From Physella acuta (lineage: Eukaryota; Mollusca; Gastropoda; Physidae), in contig NW_026733035.1 of assembly GCF_028476545.1 (NCBI RefSeq), forward strand, positions 62,001 through 126,000: a stretch of 64,000 nucleotides of DNA, given 5' to 3'. The translations under genes and the position numbers were made by a program. This document shows, one piece after another, positions 35,144 through 47,300 of this stretch (positions are counted from its first letter, which is position 1; every line of letters begins with the position of its first letter). A model generated the notes under the pieces. That model did not search any database. It was not told where the DNA came from and saw only the letters and a list, made by a program, of their open reading frames with translations.

Positions 35144-37057
35144 TGTTGTTTTATGGAAATTGTTACTCATGTGCCGACTACCCAACATTATTGGTTGTAT
35201 TGCGGCAATATATCATGTTTGTCGCAGTTAAATATATGTATATGTAATTACTTATCTGAGTACTGTTTTATTTGAATACTTGAGACGGTTATTTAAAACC
35301 TCTAGTAAATCTGCGATCAGTAATACAAATATTATTTGCCTTTCTTAAAACCATTTAAAATGTTAATGCTGTGATTAACACTGAATAGTCTTATTTAAAC
35401 CCCAGAAGTAATACACAAACATCCTTTTTCAAGGGCGACAACATCTGCTATTTATAACCGGCTGGTTTACTCTCAGAGCTAAATTTAGAATATGTGTGAC
35501 CTTGTGATACGTAAACACAAAACGTCATTGGGCATTACTGCATTGTGAAATAAAAAGTTCCACAATGTGTCCATCTTGTGCAGTAACACGTATCTTTAAA
35601 GGTGTACCATTAGTATTATTTGCCTCTGTTGTGTTCTGCTTTTTCTTTTATTGACCAATTCATACATCACGTGGTTATACACTTTTTCTCATACCTGCCA
35701 CACCTTTTTATTTCGGTCAAATTATAGAATACCTGTCACCAGGTAATGTTATTTGGTTCGCCCCTCTCCTCCCCCTCCATTATAGTCGCCTTTCATTACA
35801 ACAACTGAGATTCACTTTCCCAATTAATTAACTTTATGCATTTTCACCTCACTCACTTAAATATTAATATAATAATCATTTATATCTAAGATAAGAAGAT
35901 TAGCATGTCCATAAGAAACATCAAATACATGTTTATCACACAGTCACACGTCTGATCCCCCCTCTCCCCTTACATTTCCCATTTACTCTCTGTAAGTACT
36001 TCAAAGTGTCCTTTTAAGTATACTTGAAACTGTATGTAGTATGTCGTGAAGTACGTCTTATCTATGTAATATTGCTTGGCAATTATAGGTTCAATGATGT
36101 ATTTGCATTTTAATTTTCAGTGTATATTATTGAATGGTATTTTTGGTGAGTTGTGTCCCTGGGGTAAATAAATATTTATAGAGACTGGTAGGATGGTTTG
36201 TGTTTAAGCATATTAACTATTTATACCATCTTTATCAACAATTTTTTTACAGCAAAACAGTTAAAATCAAGAAAAAATATAAAAACATCTATTTCGCAAA
36301 AAAAAAAATGTTGTTTGTGTTGTTTGATTGTCATAGATTTCAAGATGTAAGGGGAATTAACTTCGAGTTATGTTGGTATTTATACTATTGTTATCACCTC
36401 CCCTTACCAATAAACCAATAAATATTGGAACCTGTTAGTTTATTTAAAGAGACCAATTTTCTAAATAGCTTAAATAGTTATAATAGTAAACAACAATCGA
36501 CGGATATTTAGGCTAAGTATAATTCACTTGTCGACTGCTATTTTCTTTAAAGCTACTCTGTAGATAGATCACACAACATTGAACCAGAACAATCAATGTT
36601 TCTTTATTTTTTTTTGACAGGGTACGCAAATTCACTATGCTTAGCCTGGAAGAAAAAAGATTAGACATCGTGCTGATCAGTCAATAACATATTTGCTTTG
36701 CATTAAGATATGCTAAACTTACTATAATAAACCTTCAGATAAGGGTTGACGTTGTTCAAATAATGCTGTAGTTAGACAGAGTGTGCCAAATAAACAACAG
36801 TACAAGCTATCACAGGAAGTATTAATTAAAGCAGATTTACATTGTCGGACCGTAGGATAGAAAGCACAGATAAAAAAGTGTTTAATGGCTTCTGTGCTAT
36901 CAGCATATGAAGGAATAATGAGACCATTTATATGACAAGCGGACATTATATTCCCTTCGGTGAACCATTAATTCATGAAATCTCGGTGAATTAGAACCAT
37001 ATTACAACAAAGACCGTGCATACGGAAATAAGTATTATTAAATAGGCCTCATCCTTT

Positions 37058-37149
37058 TAGGGCTGGTAAGTAGGTCAACACTAAGTTCAATGGCTCATGC
37101 AGGTTTTATTGAGCCGTAGAACTGGTTGGTGACCTATTTACCAGCCCTA
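37058..37149. repeat. Short hairpin element, copy of 17824-17915
   Basis: Same inverted ends with one mismatch in the right arm (CCTATTTACCAGCCCTA), and the inner GGCTCA / TGAGCC pair. Confidence 0.7.
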
Positions 37150-37189
37150 TAGACCACTGCCGTCTTTAAAGCTACTTTATGTTCTAGAT

Positions 37190-37386
37190 CAGGGGTCTCC
37201 AAACTTTTCAGTCCGAGGGCTGCATTAACTATCAAATTTCAGTTCGGGGGCCAGGTTCTTTCAGGCATGTCTTTGATTTTTCTGGGCAAAGTTCCTCAGC
37301 CATCACCAACACGCGTTTTTTCCGTGGACAAAAAGAGGACATCGCGGGCCACATCCGGCCCGCGGGCCGTAGTTTGGAGACCCCTG
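37190..37386. mobile_element. hAT-type element, 'CAGGGGTCTCC' family, copy 3 (inverted)
   Basis: Starts CAGGGGTCTCCAAACTTTTC and ends GTAGTTTGGAGACCCCTG, so it lies in the opposite sense to the 33854 copy. Duplications TTCTAGAT at 37182-37189 and 37387-37394. The empty site in block 1 is near 17947. Confidence 0.92.
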
Positions 37387-37666
37387 TTCTAGATGTAACA
37401 GCTTTAACAAATCTTTGAACTAGTTTATACATATATAAAACCAACAGAGTTTATTTGTATAATTAATAATAATTTTATTTTATTAATTATGAGTAGCCTA
37501 TAAATTATGCACACTTTTTTCATTTTTCAAAACGTTATTTTTTTTTCCAGTTATTCAAAGGTTAAAAATTTAAAATGTGGGTTTTGTTAGATATGCAAAT
37601 GGCTAAAACAAAACAAGTTCACAAATTTTATGATAACTATAAAAGAATATTCCTATATTGAAATTC

Positions 37667-37672
<6 letters not shown>

Positions 37673-37733
<61 letters not shown>
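37673..37733. repeat. (AT)n microsatellite
   Basis: Pure AT run 3' of the receptor Y stop codon. Confidence 0.95.
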
Positions 37734-37737
<4 letters not shown>

Positions 37738-37830
37738 TGTGCGTGTATATTTATATATTTAATTTAAAAAAATGTATGTATCTACATATAAGAGTTCATC
37801 GTTGAAAACTTTAAAATCATTAAGTAATGT

Positions 37831-38296
37831 TTAATCAATATTCGAATAGTGATCGATGATCGTGATGTAACCGTCGCTAGACGTCTGGGTGGTTTGCGAT
37901 CTTCGATTAGTTGAGTCAGTGTTTGGTTCTCCAACGCACTTTGGTAATAAATAGCTGTTGGTCAGCTCACTTGCATATTGTGAGTCAAACACAACCTGTG
38001 TCCCACTGGTCAATGATGGGTCACCAGCTTGTCCTTGTGGGACCTGACTCTCGACATGACTGTAGTGGTGGCTCAGGTTGTCACTATCAGTTGTCTCGCC
38101 ATCACCAATCTGGTTGTAGTGGTGATTCTGTATGGTTACAATCTCTATGTCATTATAACGATTGTACGAGACATTCAGCCCAGCATCAAGACGATCAGTT
38201 TGTTTGTGTGTTAGTGCAAGCAGACATTTCCTCCAACCTAAAACAAAAGTGAAGAAATAGTTGCAGGTAATTAGTTATATAATTAGAATAATTGTT

Positions 38297-38348
<52 letters not shown>

Positions 38349-41300
38349 ATATGCACGTATTTATTATCTGGGGTAAGTGGTAAGACCACAATATAAAACA
38401 TGTTATCTAGACTTACCATATTTGTTGTGTGTGATCAAACAGATCAAAGTCACGACAAACAACACGACTGTCCCAGCCATTGTCAAAGAGAAAATTAAAA
38501 CTCCTTTGTTGGTAAAACAGCAGAGTTCTGGCTCAAGTTCTTGATGAGTCACTGCAAAAAAAAAAAAGCAAAATGCTTTCCCTTTTATGTTTGCTAATTT
38601 TGAGATCATAATCAACGAATATGTTTAAATTATTGCAGTACTTAATAAATACCTGTTACATTTTTACACAATGTCTTAGACACATTCACATTTCTCAATT
38701 GTGTTTTTTGAAATGAAACTAAACAGGTAAACACCGCCCTTTTGCAGTGTCTTTGTGTCTGTTACATTGTAATAGCTCTACTGTTATTTAACATGACATT
38801 ATTTATCGTGATTTCCATTCAAAATGATGGCTTTTTCTTTTGTGTTGATATTATCACATAGGTGTATAGCTTCTTCGGTTGGATATAAGGCAAAATTTAC
38901 TCTCTTAAGCCAATCTGATAAGAAAAAAGATATAGGCTACACCTTTTAAAATTCATTTAAATTGTACTTTTGCAAAAACATTAGAATATTTTTTTAAAAT
39001 ATCGTAATTAAAACTTAAACGAAATTTAAATATAAATGTCATTATTAACAGTCAACCTAAGATGCGAAAATGCACTTATAGTTATCTGTCTGTATTTTGC
39101 TTAGTTATTTAATTTAGTCCTCATTAAACTTCCACTTGATCAAATGAACGAATGCCTTTCGCAATGTGTACAATTTTTTGCCATATAGGTCGCGGAACAG
39201 TAAAACGTGACAGTTTCTTTTAAATCATCCGCTGTTCGTCTTCTGATTGGCTGATCTCGCTGGCAAGAAAAATACATTCTCCCACATCATTTGCCTGTCT
39301 TCTTTTTATTGTCACTGGGGCCTTTTGATTATTGTTGGTTCTCATTACTTCTGTAGTATAAAATAGATTTTCTTTGTTTTATCTTGTAGAATGTAGAAGG
39401 TAGCCTAGTAGCTTTGTGTAATCCACGGTTATTGTTGCTAATCCTTTAAGGTCAAGGGACATATTTGTCCAATAATTTCAAATTGACACCAAACGAAATG
39501 GAAAGAACATAGAGTTGTTAAATTTGCTTAAAAACACTTATTACATGATAGACGTAATATAAATAAGGCTGGTTTCATTATATATGAGATAGTTTTGATG
39601 TCATATTTAGGGAGCTTTCCTTTTTTAGACCTCTCGCAAAACTAAAGTTTTGTTATATAAAAAAAATATTAAGATGCAACAGAGACAAACTTCAGATTAA
39701 AAGGTTTAATCTTTAGATATTGTATTTACTTTGTTTTTCTTATAGTTTGTTTGTTTTCGAATAAAAGTAGTAACACTGTCTGAAAACGCCGATATAGCTA
39801 TTAAGATATTTTATAAACGTGATTGTATTAGAAAACGGTAATCTATCGTTTTAGGTACGTAAAATCGCCCGCGACTTGTAATGTGAAAAACAGGTGACTC
39901 CTTAAATTTTAATAATTATTTCACATTTTGAGGAGGATTTATGTTTTTTAAAATACAAAAATGTTTCCTTGTTTCATTTATGTATCTGTTTTTAAACAAT
40001 TGAATTAAAACTTTACAGTAATAAATGAAGACTAGCGATGTTTCCAACAGATGCAACCATGCTCATTTACTATAGCAGCCATCTTGTTTAAGTTTTATTT
40101 TTATAAGATTCAGGGGGGAAGTCACTCTATTTTACACATGGCTGCTGTTTATATAGCAAATCATGCTCGCAGACACTGCTGTTTAAAGTTAATTTCTGGC
40201 CTATATTGATATATTTAGCCATTGATTTAGGTTTATTATCCGTTTATCTATAATATTTGACACAAACATGTCACAATATACCTCTATTAAACTTAGTATT
40301 AAAGCCTTGACAATGAGGTTACGTTTTCGTACATTAATAGCCGCGGGCGATTTTACGTACCCAAAACGATAGATTACCTAGAAAACAATCCCTAAAACAT
40401 ATTTACTCACACAGATTTCGAAGTGACACCACTAATTTGTTGTCGCAGTAGCATCTTGAGGTATGTGAAGCACTGCACGAACAAATCATATCCTCTAAAT
40501 CTGGCGTGGTGACGTTCACAGCCAACGTAGCTGTATCACTATATATAGACACGTTCGTGTAAGGTCCGCATTCAAGTGTGATGTTTGATACAAGAGGATA
40601 TCCACCCAGTACCTCGCACTGTATAGTGTAAATCGTATTTTCAGCTGCATTCATTGTTCTTACATTTCTATTAGTGTCTTTCTGCATGGTAATTTTTGGT
40701 TTATTCGGTGCTTCTGAAAATATTTTTTTTACAAACATTACAGTTAATTTTGTCATTCTAAAGTTGTTGTTTTTTTTTAATATTATGTCAAGTAACTATT
40801 ATTTTAATACCATATTATAAACTTAGTTAGCTAATCGTATAATAAAAAACTAGTAAGTCTAATTGTATTGCAATTCTACTGATGTATAAAAATGGGGTTG
40901 ATCGGCATTGTTGCATCTTTGTTAATAAAAAGTTGTGTTTTCAATACATAACCATACTTTTGTTTAATAACATAAAACACTCTAAATATATATTTTTCTC
41001 TTCGTAAAAACGGATAAATATTTTTTTAATATATTTTTTTACGAAATAAAGTCTTTTTCAACGTAATAAAACAGCTGAATTGAATTAACAAGATGTCAGC
41101 AAGCCTTAGACAAGAAGAGTATATGTGTATGTAATTTTAATACAAGTTTTATAATAATAACAATAATTTTAAAATATTATTCGATACGCACCTATAACAT
41201 TTTTGGTAAGTGTCTTTGACACATTCACATTTCCAAACTTGGCGTTTTTAGCGAGGCACGAAAAAATATGAACACCACCCCTTACCAGTATTATATAAGT

Positions 41301-44300
41301 TACACTGTAAATCTTCATGCTTCTGTTTAAAACTTCATCATTATGCATAATCTCAATAGAAATAGATGGATCAGCTTCCGATGCAGTGCATTCATAAGTA
41401 ACGGGTACACCTTTTTTCTTGGTTTGTGTGTCTTCACATAAGTGTATGTCTTCGTCGTTTGGATCAAGTGAGAAATTTACGCTCACAGGACCATCTGCGA
41501 AATATTTAAGAGAATTGAAGTACCATGTAAATGGCATCTACTGTATCAATATTATATTAGGCAATCGTATTTGTAAATTAAACTAATATGTATAGTTTAC
41601 ATTTAAAAGTCAACTTAACGGAAAAGTAAACCGTATATATAAGTATATATTTGCGATTTTATCTTTAAAACTAGAAAGCCTATTTAAAAAGCTTAAACAC
41701 ACATAGCAACAACACCATAACATCGGACTGATATGTTTAGCACCAAACCTTGCTTCCACCAATGTTTTTATTTACTGCTAATAACATTGAAAATAGTTCT
41801 ATACTTAGCCGGTCTTCGTGGGACTTTATTCCTTTGTCATAGATTCAGGCAGGTTTTTATTTATAATCAAGGAAAATTAACGATTAGTTAAAGCAAAATA
41901 AAAAATGTAAGGTAAAGAAGGGCACTAAGAGCCACACTTTTTAGCACCTGTACATTTTTAAAGATTTTTACTAATCCAAGTATTTTATAATATTGAAATT
42001 AATGCAATTTTATTCTAACACATCTTACTCAATATAAAAATAATAATAAAGGCTATTAAATTTACTTTAAATTGGTTTAATTTAGAATTTAAAGACATAC
42101 CCCCAAAATCAGCATTTGGGGCAAATGTAGCGGACCACGGGGCACAAGTATTATCTCCTAGTTTAGTCTAACACCACAATAAAAATAATTAATTTCTAAA
42201 TTCAAACTAGTTAATGCTGTGTACATACACATTAAATGATACCAGTTATCACTAGGCCCCATTGGACCCCTCCACAATTGATAAAATTGCAAGTCTACAT
42301 AGGGCCTACAGTCTAGTAGTTCACAGTAGACACATTGGTATACCTAGTGTGTAGCTAGTATACTAGTGTGTAGATGTCAAAGGTTAAGATTGTTGGATGT
42401 AAAAAAGGGGTGGTACTAACTAATCTGCCTTGATGCTTTCCCCTGATAAGCCATGTGTTCTATACATTACATAACATGACATGGAGGTGAGAAATGTTGA
42501 GGGGAGAGCAGTGGAACTGCTTTCCCTTTTGTTCTCCTTGCTGGACCCTGAGGGCCATAAATTACATAAGAGATGCTATCTCTGGTTGGCTGAGATCTAT
42601 GGACTAAGTCCATGTTACCTACAAAGAGATAAAGTTTATGCTGGGTTAGATACAGGTGGGGTCTGGCTATCATGGAGGTGAGAAATTGTGAGGGGAGAGC
42701 AGTGGTACTAATGTGTCTGATCACTTCCCTGCTGGAACATGAGGGTCATAAATTACATAACATACCACCCCAGATTGGTTGAGACCTAAGAATAGTTATC
42801 CCTGTTACTTACAAAGGGATTAGAAATTTTATGGTTGGTTAGAAACAGGAGATGGCTGAATCGGTTGTATTGCCCCTTAGGGGTAATAAGTATGTGTACC
42901 ATTTTAAAAATTACCTGGCTAACATAAGATGGCTGAATTTTTACTTTTTATCAGGTTAGAATTGTATTTCTATCATTTAGACACAAGTCTGTTTAACAAT
43001 TAATACACTTTGTTATAACTATTCCTATACCAGTGTCTTCATTGGTCTAATAAATGATAAACTTGCACAGAGGGCAACAAAAGCCACATAACAGTATCTG
43101 TTATAACTTTTCTGAACATGCAAGCTAGTGGACAAAATGTATTCATGTGGATTTAGTTATCAGCTAATAAATAAAACCATTATGGTAATGATCAGTCAAG
43201 TTTTACTCTGATAATGATAAAAACTTTAAAGCAAGGTAAGACCGGACATTTTGTTTTGGCATCAACAATCACAGCGGGAAAAATTCACAAAAATTAAACT
43301 ATTCTAGCCATAGCTATAAAAATAGTGTTAAAATGTACAACAACCAATGCTCTAATACAGGAACAAAGAATGGGCTTGAAAAACTCATTTGGTTTATTAC
43401 AAAGTGAAGTTTCCCAAGTTACGTCTACTTGGAAAAAAAGTTCACAAAATTGTTTTATGGAGATGAGAAATTTTGGGGAAAGAGCAGTAGAATTAAATCC
43501 TGTCTCATCCTCTCCTTATTGGACCAAGTGGGTCATAAATTACATAAAATGAATCCTCTGCTTCTCTGTTATCAAAGAACAGCAGTGGTTGTTACCTCAG
43601 AAGGAGATCAGTAGTTTTATTGGGGGTTATGTGGGGGTGGGGTGCTGATCGGGTCTTAATACCACACGGCTCTTAGTGCCCTGCTTTACCCTATATCTAT
43701 ATTTTCTACCGGTGTATACGTTACTTTTAAAAGAAAAACCTAGCTGCATGAAAATATTATTCCAGCTACCTATGCGACTTCACGATAAAGTAAAAAAAGA
43801 ATGTTTGAAATCTGAAACATCAGTATACTCAAATATTTTAATGCCTTTTCTGAAACTTTATCCAGAGCTAGTTTATCAAGTAAGCGCTTATCTAATCTTT
43901 ACTTAGATACTTATGTGCTAATATAAATTAAAAAAACATGTTTAAAAAATAAAAATACAAAACCACGATACAAAACCACGAAAAACGAACATTTATTATT
44001 GAATAAAGAGCGTGAAAAAGTATAATAGAACGGTTAAATCAGTTTAGATATATTTTAGAAGCACCTACCTTATATCTATTGTGTATATTATTACATAAAC
44101 ACAACTATAAAGGAAAGTAAATTAAATTATTTTGTTGGCCCTAAACTAAAAGTACTGTATTAATCTATTTTCAAATAGTACTCACAAGCCACATTGGGTG
44201 TGTACGTGTGATTCACTGACCATCCAAACGAAAAACGACTTCTGCAAATAAAACCTGTAACAAACATGTAACAGTTAAAAGTAGATGAATGTATGTTTCG

Positions 44301-47300
44301 AGTGTGTATCTTAAAAAGGCGATATGAATAAAAATATAGGATGGGTGTGCGCATGCGCAAAGGAAAGGAAGCAGAGAGAGGTAGAGAGAGCGCGAGGGGA
44401 TGACGAAACTGAAGTCGTGGTTCTAGTAGTGTAGCTGCTATATTATCTGATATCAATAAAAGACTGTAAAATCACCAATAATGTGGTTTGTATTTGCCTT
44501 TAGTTTGTGCCATGAACCCAGTCATACAAAAGGGCTGTGACAAACATGTGTTGGTCACCACTTATGTTACGTTATTTAATTCATGTTAAATAAAAATACT
44601 TAGGCCAAACGTGAGATTTTCTGAGATGATGTTAGTGTATTGGTGAAATTACAATTATCACCATCTTTGTTACGACCTCCCCCCACCCCTTTACAGGCAT
44701 ATTTCTCTAAATCATCACCCATTTTTCTTGGTAACCTGTCAGCTGCCTTGGAGGCCAGTCGCAGCGTACATGACTAATGTGTGTACACATTCAGCACTGC
44801 CTAACCTGATTACATGGACACGTGATACGCAAAGATCAGTGGGAGGGGGTATGGTTGAGGTGAAAGTGTGAGAAATCCCGAAACTCGTACTCTTAGAACT
44901 AAGATCTACGCTTCACTCACCCTGGGTGGGGACTGCTTTACGTGTTGTCGGGACCGATCGGGATCCGCGGTCACAGACAATCATTTTTGTGTTTTTTCCC
45001 TCATCACATTTTTGTAACTCTTTATATTTAATGATCAAAGTTATCCTATATGTTACAAGTAAAAAATTTCCATAGGTAACCTCACGCTATTATAATTATT
45101 ATTATTAACGTGTTACTGCAAAAATGTCATACCCGTGACTAATTTCAAACGGTAGCTGAAGGAATGTGTATTTTTCTTTAGTCTTTTTCCGGTAGAGTAG
45201 TGGCACAAAATAATATATTATATAACTTATTATTAACACTTGCCGGTGGAATACATTCATTCAACCTCCTTTTTACTAAATTCACCAATAGAAAATTGTT
45301 TGATCTAAAAATTATCGATAAGAAACGGCTCTTACCCCCTTACCGGTTGAATTTTAATTATGGTTTCAATGATTAATATCAGTTTATCAGTTCAGAGGTA
45401 TATTTGTATCCTTCTACTACTGAAAGTTAGTATGATCTAGAATTCATAATACATTTTTTAAAGCCATACGATAATGAAAGTATTTGTAAAACAATTTACT
45501 TGAATTTCTTGTCGCTGTAAATGAAAGTCTGGAACCGCCAGCTGCTATTGTGTTATTTGGGTAGCACCAGACGATATCAGGCGCTACGTCACTGGTGTCC
45601 GTTCTGTGACATGTACAGTGTCCAGTTTGACCTTCAAGGATATATGTCTCGGTACACTCAGCACCCAAAGTAACAGTATGATATTCTGAAAATAAAATAT
45701 TTTTTTTAAAGATGAAAAAAAAATATTTTACTATGTCTAACTTGAACCATTATGAACATATTTATTAAAAAATTACCTAAATGCAGGATATTCGCGATAT
45801 TCCTTCCAAAATTAATGTCAGTGTTTTCATCCCCTGTGATGTCCAGATACATTGTTGTGCTCACGTGTGTGTCGCCTACCCGTAACTGATCCTTCGCGAT
45901 GTTAAATGAACAGGTGACATTTTTAAGAAAGCCGGCCTCGGTTGAATTTATTTCTTTGCAAGAGCCATTGATTCTTGCCTAAATTAAAATAACGTTTAAA
46001 TGCTTAGTTATATACATTTTCAATACAAGCCTACATAAATATTAGTTATAGCTTCACTATTTTATGGAAATTCCCCTTCTATCTATATATATATAATTCA
46101 CTTCTGGGAGACGCTAGAAAACAAGCTGTAAACGCGCTCATTACCACCCCCACCCCTACATGATCTGCTGAGCTGTGGTTCACTCTAAATGTTTACAAAC
46201 AGAGTCGGGTTTAGTGACGACTATTAGGGGCAGATAATTTAGTTTGAAAAGTTTTTAAACTTGGGGGGGGGGGGGTAACTAAGTGGAGTTTACTTTAACG
46301 GAGGTGGGGGGGGGGAAGGAGGGGGGTTATCGTCCTTAACGAGCTACTTATAGTGTTTTAAAGAAATATTTTCAGTGGCAGCGTTGGTAGTGTCGAATTC
46401 ACAAATTATGAATAACTGAAAAGTAGAAAAAACAACAACTAAATAGCGGCGTATGATATGCCGCGGGTCGGCTCGTTATATTATAGAGTAGCTGATCCTT
46501 AGTTAGTTATAATAAATACTTTTTAAAATATTAACTTGTATTGTCAATATATTTTTAAGTTACTTTTTAATTTATATTTTGCATTGACTCTACTATTTTT
46601 ACAAAGTAAACAGCATTTGACATTCTTCTTTTATTCACATAACTATTTATAATGTATAAAAATAATTACTTTTTTTAAATGATTATACTTCTGTGTAGTA
46701 AAGTTCTGTGATATCCTAAATACCTTCCAAAACACAATTACGCTTAAGGATTTGTATTGTGTATGAACAGAAGCAGTCATGGATTAAAAAAAACGCATTC
46801 ACCGAAACATACACACAAATGCATTAGTAAAAAAAAATGGGAAAAAGAATAATACTGTATTGTTAAATATGCAAAACGAATTAGCATTAGGAAAAATGTC
46901 TGGTGCTGAACAATTCATCCTAATACCCTCCTTCACCGCTTGAAAACGACAATCGACGTGCTCTATTTCAGCTGAAAAATGAATAAAATTAATGTGATTT
47001 ATAAATATTAGTTTCCTTACACTAGTTAATTACTTTACTTTTGTGTTAATTAGGATAACAAAATGTTGATTACATTATTACAATCATATCAAATAGAGTC
47101 TAATTATAGACATTAATTATCTCTTGATTTCTCTTTAGCTCTTTCTAAATCTGAAATTGCTACATACATAATATGCAAAGTATCCAATTTTTTATCCAAT
47201 TCTACAGAAATAAAAAAATATTTATTACTTACTATAAATGATTAACCTGTACACCTGTTTAAAATACTGTGCACTAGTCAAGTTAGTTCCGTTAGATACA

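Larger units (their letters stand above)
34319..37672. other. Block 2 spacer, no gene seen
   Basis: Aligns with 14600-18235 of block 1, minus its 360-bp AT array and the 16899-17349 element, plus elements at 34830-35143 and 37190-37386. Confidence 0.6.

Noticed and set aside
44178-44248. Ig-like open stretch (RFSFGWSVNHTYTPNVAC) with an acceptor-like start on the minus strand
   Set aside because: Its phase does not join exon 5 (phase 1) without a stop, and the remaining exons join correctly without it. It may be a lost exon.
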